From contig CAITIE010000108.1 in NCBI GenBank assembly GCA_903892355.1, positions 1-64,000 on the forward strand: DNA of 64,000 bases, written 5' to 3'. Shown in pieces: positions 1-8,603 of this stretch (positions are counted from its first letter, which is position 1; every line of letters begins with the position of its first letter). The notes under the pieces are model-generated. The model searched no databases, was not told the DNA's origin, and was given only the letters and a program-made list of their open reading frames with translations. The DNA is from an uncultured Pirellula sp. (lineage in GTDB: Bacteria; Planctomycetota; Planctomycetia; Pirellulales; Pirellulaceae). Both the position numbers and the translations under genes were made by a program.

Positions 1-580
1 ACGGAGAATGGGATTCGCGATGCGAATCACGTCGGAGCCCTAAGCGTGAGCGCCGGGTGGAGATGCGCCGAAACTTGATCGGTTCAGCATTTCGATCATG
101 ACTAGCGAGGGGGCTATCGGTTATTGGCGTCCAGTCGCCACTTGCTTACACGCGTGGCTCGGATTGGATTCGCAATGCGAATGGGGGATGGGATGCACCA
201 TGCGAATGGGGGATGGGATGCACAATGCGAATGGAGAATGGGATTCGCGATGCGAATCACGTCGGAGCCCTAAGCGTGAGCGCCGGGTGGAGATGCGCCG
301 AGGCTTGAGCGGTTCAGCATTTCGATCATGACTAGCGACGGGGCTATCGGTTATTGGCGTCCAGTCGCCACTTGCTTACACGCGTGGCTCGGATGGGATT
401 CGCAATGCGAATGGAGAATGGGATTCGCGATGCGAATCACGTCGGAGCCCTAAGCGTGAGCGCCGGGTGGAGATGCGCCGAAACTTGATCGGTTCAGCAT
501 TTCGATCATGACTAGCGACGGGGGCTATCGGTTATTGGCGTCCAGTCGCCACTTGCTTACACGCGTGGCTCGGATTGGGC
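1..580. repeat. Long tandem repeat, about three units of 180-230 bp
   Basis: Three nearly identical units lie head to tail. The segment beginning ggattcgcgatgcgaatc starts at 11, 241 and 421, so the spacing is 230 and then 180. The first unit is longer because it carries about 50 bp of extra short repeats built on atgggggatgggatgca and gcgaatg (about 170-235). Each unit contains the perfect palindrome gattcgc-gat-gcgaatc (12-28 in unit 1) and a block with gcgtgagcgcc. The window edge cuts the array, so its true length is unknown. Reading frames here are repetitive and do not look like protein, so it is treated as intergenic repeat DNA, possibly a member of a dispersed planctomycete family. 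Confidence 0.85.
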
Positions 581-583
581 GGT

Positions 584-613
584 ACACCTCTCGTTCGGTC
601 GAACGAGAGGTGT
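584..613. terminator. Perfect hairpin downstream of ahcY
   Basis: A 14-bp perfect inverted repeat (584-597 and 600-613) with a 2-base centre lies 25 bp beyond the ahcY stop. It could end ahcY transcription and separate it from the repeat array. Neither strand has a long U run after the stem, so intrinsic termination is an inference. Confidence 0.5.
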
Positions 614-637
614 TTACAAAACACTCAAATTCTTAGC

Positions 638-2179
638 CTAGTAGCGATAATGCTCAGGCTTGAATGGGCCGTTGGAATCGACACCGAGATAAGAGCGTTG
701 CGATTCGCTAAGCTTGGTCAATTTGACCCCGAGCTTTTCCAAGTGCAATCGGGCAACTTCTTCGTCGAGGTGCTTCGGAAGCGTGTACACTCGCTTGTCG
801 TACTTGCCGTTATTGCGTTCTTGCCAAAGTTCCAGCTGCGCGAGAACTTGATTGGTGAAGCTCGTGCTCATGACGAAGCTTGGGTGGCCGGTGGCGCAAC
901 CAAGGTTCATCAAGCGGCCTTCGGCCAGAACGAGGATGCTTCGCTTGGTTTCGTGGAAATACCACTGGTCGAACTGAGCCTTGATATTTCGGCGTTCGGC
1001 CTTGCCACCCTTTTGCAGTTTTTCCAAACCAGCCATATCGATTTCATTGTCGAAGTGGCCGATATTGCAAACGATCGCTTTGTCCTTCATCGCTGCCATA
1101 TGTTCTGCAGTGATAATGTCTTTATTACCGGTCGCAGTTACGAAAATATCCGCAGTGGCAATGTAATCTTCGATCGTCTTGACTTCATAGCCTTCCATGG
1201 TGGCTTGCAACGCGCAGATCGGATCGATTTCGGTGACGATCACGCGGCAACCTTGGCCGCGGAGAGCTTGGCAGCAACCCTTGCCGACGTCGCCGTACCC
1301 GCAGACGATAGCAACCTTGCCAGCGAGCATCACGTCGGAGGCGCGATTCAATCCGTCGATCAACGAGTGGCGGCACCCATAAAGGTTGTCGAACTTGCTC
1401 TTGGTGACAGAGTCATTGACGTTGATCGCTGGGAAGAGGAGCTCTCCCTTGGCGGTCATTTCGTAGAGACGCTTAACGCCGGTGGTGGTTTCTTCAGAAA
1501 CACCGCAAATGGCCTTGCCCATCGCAGTGTATTGTCCAGGATTTTTCACGAGTTCCTTTCGGAGGAGATCGAGGATGACGCCGAACTCTTCCGGTTGTGT
1601 TTCGGGATCGAACTCAGGAACGTTGCCTGTAGCTTCATACTGGGTGCCTAGGTGGATGAGGAGGGTAGCGTCACCACCATCGTCGACGATCATGTCTGGG
1701 CCAGTTCCGTCTGGCCATACCAATGCTTCTTGAGTGCACCACCAGTATTCTGGCAATGTTTCACCCTTCCACGCGAAGACGGGCGTTCCGATCGGATTGT
1801 CGAGGGAACCACCACGGCCAACGACGACGGCCGCTGCAGCGGTGTCTTGGGTCGAGAAAATGTTGCAGCTAACCCAACGTACATCCGCACCGAGGTCTAC
1901 CAATGTTTCGATAAGAACGGCAGTTTGCACGGTCATGTGGAGGGAACCCATGATCTTTGCGCCGGTGAGGGGCTTGGTCTTGCCGTGGCGAGCACGGAGA
2001 GCCATCAAGCCAGGCATTTCGTCTTCGGCAAGTTGGATTTCCTTGCGGCCCAAGCTTGCGATTTCTTCCGCTTCCTTGCGATTGCCAGCGGCAAGAAGGT
2101 CAAATGCGCGAACTTTGAATTGGGCTCGGGATGGATCTACAACCCCCGTGGTTTTTTTCTTATCAGCAACCGTACTCAT
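638..2179 (-). CDS. ahcY: S-adenosylhomocysteine hydrolase (adenosylhomocysteinase)
   Basis: Hydrolyses S-adenosylhomocysteine to adenosine and homocysteine in the cytoplasm, relieving product inhibition of methyltransferases in the methyl cycle. The 513-residue protein carries the tightly bound NAD site GYGDVGKG near residue 293, the family motifs [10 protein letters not shown] and CNIFSTQD in the substrate domain, and the conserved C-terminal end KPEHYRY. It is longer than the roughly 430-residue eukaryotic form because of the bacterial insert around [10 protein letters not shown]. The ATG at 2179 has GGAG about 13 bases upstream. It lies 68 bp after the SahR-like gene on the same strand, so the two are probably cotranscribed from the promoter near 3250. 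A large antisense reading frame over this gene is a shadow. Confidence 0.97.
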   Translation of the reverse strand: MSTVADKKKTTGVVDPSRAQFKVRAFDLLAAGNRKEAEEIASLGRKEIQLAEDEMPGLMALRARHGKTKPLTGAKIMGSLHMTVQTAVLIETLVDLGADVRWVSCNIFSTQDTAAAAVVVGRGGSLDNPIGTPVFAWKGETLPEYWWCTQEALVWPDGTGPDMIVDDGGDATLLIHLGTQYEATGNVPEFDPETQPEEFGVILDLLRKELVKNPGQYTAMGKAICGVSEETTTGVKRLYEMTAKGELLFPAINVNDSVTKSKFDNLYGCRHSLIDGLNRASDVMLAGKVAIVCGYGDVGKGCCQALRGQGCRVIVTEIDPICALQATMEGYEVKTIEDYIATADIFVTATGNKDIITAEHMAAMKDKAIVCNIGHFDNEIDMAGLEKLQKGGKAERRNIKAQFDQWYFHETKRSILVLAEGRLMNLGCATGHPSFVMSTSFTNQVLAQLELWQERNNGKYDKRVYTLPKHLDEEVARLHLEKLGVKLTKLSESQRSYLGVDSNGPFKPEHYRY

Positions 2180-2247
2180 CAGGTTTCTTACTCCAAAATA
2201 GTGAAACAGTTAAAACGTATCCATGAAATACCTCAGCATCTGTTCGA

Positions 2248-3192
2248 TCAATCGCATCGAGACGCTGTGGTGACAAAAATTTGTGTTCCTTTGGCCTCAG
2301 GGTCTGGTGGCAGGACCATCCAACGCTCCATGGTCCAACCGGACTCAGTGAGCCATGACGCGATTTGTTCCTTGGAAAAGCCCATCCAGCTGTGGCCGAG
2401 CTCATCACGGTATTCGGCTCGGTCATGGGGCATCATGTCCAAAATGATCAACCGACCATTTCGTCTGGTTACGCGACGAGCCTCGGCGAGAACGTGCTGA
2501 GGTGCGTTGAGGTAGGGTAGCACCAAGGCAAGCATCGCCGTCGTGAGTGTGTCATCATCGATTGGGAGAGACGTTAACTCCCCTTTTCGAAGATCGACAT
2601 TATCGATTTCCTTGAGACGCTTGCGGGCCGCTTGCAACATCGCTGTCGACGAGTCGACAGCGATGACTTGTTTAACCCAGGGAGCCATGGTGTGGCTGAT
2701 CATGCCGGTGCCGCAACCTAGGTCTCCGATCACGGAACCTGTGTCGAGTGCGGCAGCGATCGCCCAAGCGTCCAAACGTGGCCCAAAAAGATCGCCTCGC
2801 AATCGATCCCATTTACCCGCGGCGGTCGAGAAAAAGTTTTGGGATTTCGAACGTCGCGCTTCGAGCACCTGTTCCAGGCGTGCATCGTCTTGTTCTGCAG
2901 TCGGTTCAGCGATGCTATGCCCTCTCACAACCGACCATAGACGCTTTTGCGAGGCCGGCATTTCCTGGGAGTTCATCCGATACCAATTGCTCGCTCCCTC
3001 ACGCCTGGCGTAAGCCCAGCCGTCGTCGACCAGCACTTTCAAGTGCCGACTTACGGTGCTTTGAGGAAGTTGAAGCGTGGTGCACATTTCGGCGACGGAC
3101 AATTCTGAGCGTTCAAGCAAACGCAGCAATCGGGATCGGGTCGGATCCGAAAGACTCTGCATCCAAAAAATCATAGGAGCCACTGCGCTCAT
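2248..3192 (-). CDS. ArsR-type regulator fused to a methyltransferase domain (SahR-like)
   Basis: Two-domain protein of 314 residues. Residues 10-75 form an ArsR-family winged helix (SDPTRSRLLRLLE, then a recognition helix around LPQSTVSRHLKVL). Residues 115-300 form a Rossmann methyltransferase domain with the SAM motif DLGCGTG at 157-163. This architecture is known for SahR, a repressor of methyl-cycle genes in proteobacteria that responds to S-adenosylhomocysteine; the assignment here rests on the architecture and on ahcY being the next gene. The start was moved from an ATG at 3234 to the ATG at 3192, which has GGAG 9 bases upstream; the farther ATG overlaps the inverted repeat at the probable transcription start. 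Whether the second domain still methylates or only senses ligand cannot be told. Confidence 0.85.
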   Translation of the reverse strand: MSAVAPMIFWMQSLSDPTRSRLLRLLERSELSVAEMCTTLQLPQSTVSRHLKVLVDDGWAYARREGASNWYRMNSQEMPASQKRLWSVVRGHSIAEPTAEQDDARLEQVLEARRSKSQNFFSTAAGKWDRLRGDLFGPRLDAWAIAAALDTGSVIGDLGCGTGMISHTMAPWVKQVIAVDSSTAMLQAARKRLKEIDNVDLRKGELTSLPIDDDTLTTAMLALVLPYLNAPQHVLAEARRVTRRNGRLIILDMMPHDRAEYRDELGHSWMGFSKEQIASWLTESGWTMERWMVLPPDPEAKGTQIFVTTASRCD

Positions 3193-3233
3193 CGTGGCAA
3201 CTCCAGGAGGAAACAATTCCGAAGGCGTATCCA

Positions 3234-3284
3234 TTCATCCGCTTATCCGGATGAAAGAATAACAGCTGCAGGTTGTTTTTTCAA
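3234..3284 (-). promoter_or_regulatory. Promoter and putative SahR operator for sahR-ahcY
   Basis: On the minus strand there is TTGAAA (plus positions 3279-3284), a 17-base spacer and TATTCT (3256-3261), a good sigma70-type promoter. Directly after the -10, spanning the expected transcription start, lies a perfect inverted repeat TTCATCCG-N6-CGGATGAA (3234-3255). The arrangement suits a repressor that blocks its own operon. Binding by the adjacent regulator is an inference. Confidence 0.65.
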
Positions 3285-3384
3285 GGCAAAGCGATAAAAA
3301 AGCGGTTTCAGCCGACAATTGCCGCTTGACGGGAGGTCCGAATTGCCGGTGATGCATGCGTTTCGCCGAGAAGAGAATGGCGAA

Positions 3385-4902
3385 CTACCGGTCGGGCCAG
3401 AGGATTTGATCGAGCAATGAAGGAACGGTCTTTAGTCCAAACTGCCGCATCCACTCGATCTTTTGTTCGTCCAATCGCTCGTCTGCTTCGTTCCTTGGTT
3501 TGTCCGGGGCCGGGGTCTCGCGGTTACTCCATGAATTGCGTCGAGCGATCCAAAAAAGGTGGCTTCCCGACGGGGTTTGGTACGCACCATCGACCTGCCT
3601 AGGCTTTGTGGCGAGAGGTTTCGCGTCGAGTGAGACGATCCATGAACTCCAAATCGGATCCTCGGCATCCGCTGGTTCCGTCAGGTCTCCCAAGACAATA
3701 ACAGAACGATCAGCTTTTGCGAGGAAGTCACCGATGGAACGCCTCGCGGTGGATTGGGAGAGCAGTGAGGTCGATGGAACGATCAGCCATGAAGCTTGTT
3801 CAAGCGGACGATTGGTGGCGCGAGCGTCAGTATGTTTGTTGAGAAATGCAAACATGTGAAACAAACCATCGTCGGTAGCTTGTCCCCAGTAATATCGATG
3901 TTCATCGAACGGTTCCATGCACCAGATGAGGGTTCGATCCTGCTCGTTGTCGAGTCCGAGTCGCAACGCATCCTGGAGTTTTTCTTCAGGCTGAGACGCA
4001 AGCGCAGCCCAAAGTGCGGCTTGAATCCATAATCGTCGATTGTCTGCGTAGTTTAAGAAGATACTACCGATGCAGTTTTGGTCGCCGATAACTACCACTC
4101 GGCCTTGTTCGATCTGTTTGGCTGCGAGGACCGGAATTGCCCCGGTCCATTCACCAGGTTGTCGCTTATTGTCGCCGTAAAACCCCATGGAGGTACCTTC
4201 GCCATACGGAGGATTACGACCTTGGTCAGCCCACCCATCGGGACTTGTCCAAGCGATCGCCGCCTTGGGGTCGACGCTTCCACCCGCTAAAAAACCGACG
4301 TTTTGGAGACCTTGCACGACCGGATGATCAGAAAATGATTCGATGTTGATCCATGAGTTGGTCGCCGAGTAGGTGTGTGGCGGGCGATCGCACGCCATAT
4401 GGTTGGTGAGTTGCAGATCGAGTTCGTGGAACCATGCTCCGAGAACATGGTTGTGAAAATAGCAATTGGTATGGTCCGTGATGACGATGGCACCGCCACC
4501 TTGGCGGATGAACGCCATCAACGCTTGGATTTCTTCCACCAGAAACGGAGGGCGATCCGCAGAAACGAGGTTGATGACAATCAGGTCAACCGATGCCAAG
4601 CCTTCCGTCGTCCACGGACCCAATTGCACATCGCAATCCCAGCCCATCGCGCGAAGCGTCTGAACGGCCCGCGCGGGACCATTGAGCAAGTGGTAATTCG
4701 TCTGACCTGGACTCGCTAGGGTATCGATCCATGTGTGGGCATGGTACGCATCGATCAATACTCGAACAGACTTATTAATTTCCGAAGGATTGGCTCGGGC
4801 CGCCGCTGAATTTTGACACGGCTCGTCTGCAGTCGCGAGAGTACCCAGCGAAATCGACACGCCGAGTAGCAACCCTTGAAATTGAAGACACACCGCTACC
4901 AT
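3385..4902 (-). CDS. Exported protein with glutamine-amidotransferase-like (DUF4350-type) domain
   Basis: Unnamed protein of 505 residues. The first 26 residues form a signal peptide (hydrophobic LLLGVSISLGTLA followed by ADE), so it is likely periplasmic. After that comes a flavodoxin/GATase-like alpha-beta fold: VRVLIDAYHAHTW, a segment calling out DLIVINLVSA, then FIRQGGGAIVITDH and, further on, VVVIGDQNCIG, as in DUF4350 or ThuA-like proteins that hold a pseudo-amidotransferase core. No nucleophilic Cys elbow is evident, so an enzymatic role is doubtful. The longest frame opens at a TTG at 5043; the ATG at 4902 was chosen because it puts the signal peptide at the N-terminus. A short inverted repeat (3362-3367/3379-3384) follows the stop. 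Function unknown. Confidence 0.7.
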   Translation of the reverse strand: MVAVCLQFQGLLLGVSISLGTLATADEPCQNSAAARANPSEINKSVRVLIDAYHAHTWIDTLASPGQTNYHLLNGPARAVQTLRAMGWDCDVQLGPWTTEGLASVDLIVINLVSADRPPFLVEEIQALMAFIRQGGGAIVITDHTNCYFHNHVLGAWFHELDLQLTNHMACDRPPHTYSATNSWINIESFSDHPVVQGLQNVGFLAGGSVDPKAAIAWTSPDGWADQGRNPPYGEGTSMGFYGDNKRQPGEWTGAIPVLAAKQIEQGRVVVIGDQNCIGSIFLNYADNRRLWIQAALWAALASQPEEKLQDALRLGLDNEQDRTLIWCMEPFDEHRYYWGQATDDGLFHMFAFLNKHTDARATNRPLEQASWLIVPSTSLLSQSTARRSIGDFLAKADRSVIVLGDLTEPADAEDPIWSSWIVSLDAKPLATKPRQVDGAYQTPSGSHLFWIARRNSWSNRETPAPDKPRNEADERLDEQKIEWMRQFGLKTVPSLLDQILWPDR

Positions 4903-5039
4903 CCCTCCACGAGAACGGCCCAGCGAATCAACAGCTTGATTCGCTCGCACCTTCACAGAAGGCACCACAGGGATTCTCCAACCGAGAATCCTCGATCGAG
5001 TTTGGTTGCAGTGGCGTGGTTTCAAGCAGTGGAGTGGTT

Positions 5040-5360
5040 TCAAACCGAGTTCTGTTTCCTTTTCAACTCAACAGTGCCTGGTTCTCGAGCGAGAGGATTT
5101 TTGATGTAAGCTTGGAAGCAGCATTTGCACAAATCAAATTGCTTGATCTGATAGATCGCGTCGTCGAACACAGACGAGCAGGCTGCGTCGGCGGAATCGA
5201 TCAAATCCTGCAACTCGTCGAGTGTGGAAGCGGTATCCGATTCATCGACGATCTCCACTTCATCTCCCTCGCCAGCCGCTTCCAGTTCAATAGTCAATGT
5301 GTACCGCAGGTCGGTGGTTGGATGAATCGTTTGCTTGCATCGATCGCAGGTATACTCCAT
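5040..5360 (-). CDS. Small protein with two Cys pairs, zinc-ribbon-like
   Basis: Protein of 106 residues starting MEYTCDRCKQ. It has CxxC near the N-terminus and CKCC near the C-terminus, separated by an acidic middle, which suggests a single zinc-binding ribbon formed across the chain. A longer frame begins at 5435, but its extra 25 residues look non-coding, so the ATG at 5360 was taken. It lies about 135 bp upstream of the GATase-like gene on the same strand and could share its transcript. Not recognised as a named family; probably a cytoplasmic planctomycete-specific protein. Confidence 0.6.
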   Translation of the reverse strand: MEYTCDRCKQTIHPTTDLRYTLTIELEAAGEGDEVEIVDESDTASTLDELQDLIDSADAACSSVFDDAIYQIKQFDLCKCCFQAYIKNPLAREPGTVELKRKQNSV

Positions 5361-5550
5361 ACCGAGACAACTTTCTGTAACTTGTAAAGGGTGGGAGGAG
5401 AGCATAGGGATGGCACCCTTCGTGCCACCCCTCAATCGTACCTCGCTCTACGTGCGCACAGCGAGGAAGTTGAAGATCACCGAGCAGTTTGTTCCCGAGA
5501 TATCGATTGGGGGGTGATAAGACGTAACGATCGACCGATCTGGGAGGGTT

Positions 5551-7995
5551 TTAGAGAATTTTGCGGTCGAGCCCATACAGGATCGCGGGAAGGAGGCAAA
5601 GGTTTCCGACCAGTCCTCCCAGCATGGTCCAAGCGGCCAAGGTCCCGAAGGCGAACGTGGGAAGGAAATTGCTGAAAGCCATGGTTCCGAAACCTAATAC
5701 CAGAGCAAGCGTTGCCATTAAAACAGCGAGTCCAGTCTCGGATTGAGCAACCTTCAATGCATCGATCGAGGATTTTCCGGTCAAGCGTTCGCATCGATAT
5801 CGGTAGAGATAATGGAGCGAGGAGTCCACCCCCAGGCCCATCGAAACAGCGGCGATCATGGCTGCTCCGAGGTTGACATGGATATCGTTCCAGCCGAGGA
5901 TCCCAAGGACCACCATGTTGGGAAGTGCGGACGGAAAAATGGCGATCATCGCTAGTTTGACCGAGCGAAGTGCGACGGTCATAGCGATTCCGATACCTAG
6001 GGTTGCACATAGAAATGAGACCCATTGGTCGGCGACGACATTTTCCACCAGACGTGTAAGGAGCACGTAGTACCCGGAAACTAAGAATGGCGTGCGTCCG
6101 TCTTGTGAAGATTGAGACTGTGCAGATTGTGGATGGTTCGAATCGGGAGCTTTTTCCTGGGCGAAGAAGCGTTGCCACGCGGGGGCGGCGACATGTTGAG
6201 CAACCGTTTGGTTGACCATCGCGATGAGCTGGTCTTTTTGATTTGCTCCGGATCGCTCTCGCGAACGAAGCATAATACGCAGATAGCGTTTATCCCCTTT
6301 TTCGCTGCCGGGGGCCCAGCCGCTGAGGAGCGTATCAAAGAACGAGCCCATGACCTGACGCATCCCGATGAGCCTCGCTTCGATCGGTATCATTTTCAAG
6401 ACGGACGCATCGCGAGCGATGTGGTCCGTATCTGCCAAACTCATGGCGCTGGTAAGCCGAAGCGGCGTTTCGTCTTGGTCGCCAGCCGCAATTTCGATGG
6501 CCAGCAATTTCTTCTCGAGTGCTTCGACCGAATCGAAGTAAGCCTCCTCGATACGATCGGGGGCAGGAAGCATCACGTCCCAGATCCCTGCCCCTCCAAG
6601 TTCGGTTTCCACCGCTTTGTAGGCGTGTGAAATCGGAGAGTCGGATTGGAAGTTTTTCAGAAAATCGGTCTCTACCTTGAGCCTCGCTGAACCGAGGATC
6701 GACCAGACCAGGACGGCGAACGCGCCAATGTAGATGCTGCGTCGGTGGTTGCATACAAAATCGAGGATGCGGGTCAAAAACGATTGAACGGCTTCTTCGC
6801 CGGGTACGATTCCCAATCGATACGAATCCCATCGAGATCGTTTGGTGGATCTGTTACTAGGACCGAGCAATGCCAAGGTGGGCACGATCATAAAGATACC
6901 CGCAAGGACCACGCTGCATGCGATCGCCATCATGCTGCCGTAGTCTTGCACTGGTCCAACGCGTGAGAGAAGGAGGGATCCGAATCCGATCGCGTCCGTC
7001 ACGCAAGCACCTACGATCGGTATCCACAGCCGATTCATCGACGCGCGCAGTGCTTTTTCGGCGCGATTGCGAGGTTGGAGCTCCTCAGCGTTAGCATTTG
7101 TGGAGATTCCATTTGTGGATTCTTGATCCCCTGTATTCTCCTCGTACGCGGATTGATAGCCGAACATCCAATGCATCGTGGTGGCTACACCGACGACCAT
7201 CACGATCGAGGAAAGCATCGACGAGACCATGGTCAGTTCCCAGTCGAGCAGCACCAAGATTGCGCGCGTCACGACAAGCGACCATTGGACAACGGCGATC
7301 GTTATCAACGCCCAACGCCAAGACCGGAAACCGATCAGGATGAGCAGGATCAAACTGATCGTTGAATAAATCGCAAGTCGATTCCCGTCTTGTTCGATTT
7401 CACGAAATCCCTCGTCGACCATGGCCAAATGGCCGACCAGTAGGCCTCCTGTGGTGCTTTGTGAAAGGGTTCGGATTTCCTCGAGTGCACGCGACGTTTC
7501 TACACCCGGGTCAAGGAGCACACCGATGGCCACGAGGTCGGTATTCTTGGAATGGGTTTGCCCTGAGAACAAATCGCGATACCGTTCCGCGAGTTGATTC
7601 TTGGGATCGACTAAGGGGTGTTGTGCACGTTTTCCAGAAAGCTGGCTCAGCAGAGCGCTCGGCCCGCGAAGGGTTGAAAGCATCTCGTCGACGCGGGAAA
7701 GATCGAGTGCGTAGCTGACGCCATGAATCGACTCGATCGATTTACGTACTTCAGCGGCTCGGTCGATCCCCGCTCCATCGGAACTCCACAAGTGTTCATC
7801 GCGGTATGCAAAGACGAGAAAGTGCGAGACGCCAAATTCGGCTTCGAGCCGTTCAAAAGACAACCGATCAGGGTCTCCTTCTGGGAACATTCGCTCGAGA
7901 GAACGGTCGAGATGCAGCGACTGCGAGTAAGGTAATGACCCAAGCAACAGGATTGCCGCGATGGTGAACCAGATCCAGCGATACCCGATAATCAC
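5551..7995 (-). CDS. MMPL/RND-family transporter
   Basis: Inner-membrane transporter of 814 residues of the RND superfamily, MMPL type, whose relatives move lipids or other hydrophobic molecules using the proton gradient. The layout is the usual internal duplication. There is one helix at about residues 5-22, a large periplasmic loop to about 205, and five helices to about 390. A second set then opens near residue 415 (YIGAFAVLVWSILG), with a loop to about 645 and five helices to the C-terminus. Cargo cannot be inferred. The ATG overlaps the stop of the upstream HAD gene by 4 bases, so translation is probably coupled in an htrA-HAD-MMPL operon. A near-perfect hairpin (5407-5431) lies about 120 bp beyond the stop. 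Confidence 0.88.
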   Translation of the reverse strand: MIIGYRWIWFTIAAILLLGSLPYSQSLHLDRSLERMFPEGDPDRLSFERLEAEFGVSHFLVFAYRDEHLWSSDGAGIDRAAEVRKSIESIHGVSYALDLSRVDEMLSTLRGPSALLSQLSGKRAQHPLVDPKNQLAERYRDLFSGQTHSKNTDLVAIGVLLDPGVETSRALEEIRTLSQSTTGGLLVGHLAMVDEGFREIEQDGNRLAIYSTISLILLILIGFRSWRWALITIAVVQWSLVVTRAILVLLDWELTMVSSMLSSIVMVVGVATTMHWMFGYQSAYEENTGDQESTNGISTNANAEELQPRNRAEKALRASMNRLWIPIVGACVTDAIGFGSLLLSRVGPVQDYGSMMAIACSVVLAGIFMIVPTLALLGPSNRSTKRSRWDSYRLGIVPGEEAVQSFLTRILDFVCNHRRSIYIGAFAVLVWSILGSARLKVETDFLKNFQSDSPISHAYKAVETELGGAGIWDVMLPAPDRIEEAYFDSVEALEKKLLAIEIAAGDQDETPLRLTSAMSLADTDHIARDASVLKMIPIEARLIGMRQVMGSFFDTLLSGWAPGSEKGDKRYLRIMLRSRERSGANQKDQLIAMVNQTVAQHVAAPAWQRFFAQEKAPDSNHPQSAQSQSSQDGRTPFLVSGYYVLLTRLVENVVADQWVSFLCATLGIGIAMTVALRSVKLAMIAIFPSALPNMVVLGILGWNDIHVNLGAAMIAAVSMGLGVDSSLHYLYRYRCERLTGKSSIDALKVAQSETGLAVLMATLALVLGFGTMAFSNFLPTFAFGTLAAWTMLGGLVGNLCLLPAILYGLDRKIL

Positions 7996-8603
7996 GATGG
8001 GATTGGTATCCGTTTTGATTCAAAATAGTCGCGCACATCGATCCATGCCATTCCTGCGCGACGAGCCGCTTCGACACCTAAGTCTGCGTCCTCGAATACC
8101 AAGCAATCTTCGGGAGGGACGCCTAACCGATTGGCTGCCTCGAGGAATACATCCGGTTCGGGTTTGTGTTTTGCCGTATCCTCGGCGGACACGATGACGT
8201 CAAACCAATCGACGATACCGACATGGTTTAATTGTTTCCGTATGATGTCTCGAAGTCCGCCGCTGGCCACTGCGATCGGCTTTTTCCCTCGCAAGCGATC
8301 TGCGACTTCGATCACCATGTGAATTGGCTCGAGCAAGTGGATCAGTTCGAGGAACGCTTCTTCTTTCCGCAGCGCTGTCGCATGCGGATCGACGAGGACG
8401 CGTTGTTCGTGGGCCAGCATCTCGATGATTCGATGGGTTGGTATTCCGCCGAGAGAATAAAAGCGATCCTCTTCGAAAACCAGTCCGACTTCGTTCATGG
8501 TTCGATGCCACGCCAAGTAGTGGATTGGCATGGAGTCGACTAACGTGCCGTCGCAGTCGAAGATAACGGCTTTTGCAGCGTCGATTTTTTCCCAGGGGAT
8601 CAT
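7992..8603 (-). CDS. HAD-superfamily phosphatase (beta-phosphoglucomutase-like)
   Basis: Cytoplasmic hydrolase of 203 residues from HAD subfamily IA. Motif I is FDCDGTLVDS with nucleophile D16 and acid/base D18; the cap follows. Motif II lies in AVASGG, motif III includes KPEPDVF and motif IV is EDADLGVEAA. The protein resembles YqaB/YcjU phosphatases acting on small sugar phosphates; the substrate is not evident. It overlaps by 4 bases with both the HtrA gene before it and the MMPL gene after it, a strong sign of one operon. Confidence 0.9.
   Translation of the reverse strand: MIPWEKIDAAKAVIFDCDGTLVDSMPIHYLAWHRTMNEVGLVFEEDRFYSLGGIPTHRIIEMLAHEQRVLVDPHATALRKEEAFLELIHLLEPIHMVIEVADRLRGKKPIAVASGGLRDIIRKQLNHVGIVDWFDVIVSAEDTAKHKPEPDVFLEAANRLGVPPEDCLVFEDADLGVEAARRAGMAWIDVRDYFESKRIPIPS

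Noticed and set aside
1-580. CRISPR array
   Set aside because: Units are 180-230 bp with no unique spacers between short repeats and no cas genes nearby.
575-1651. Long plus-strand frame of 358 codons
   Set aside because: It is fully antisense to ahcY, whose product is clearly conserved; the frame has no recognisable motif and follows from codon bias.
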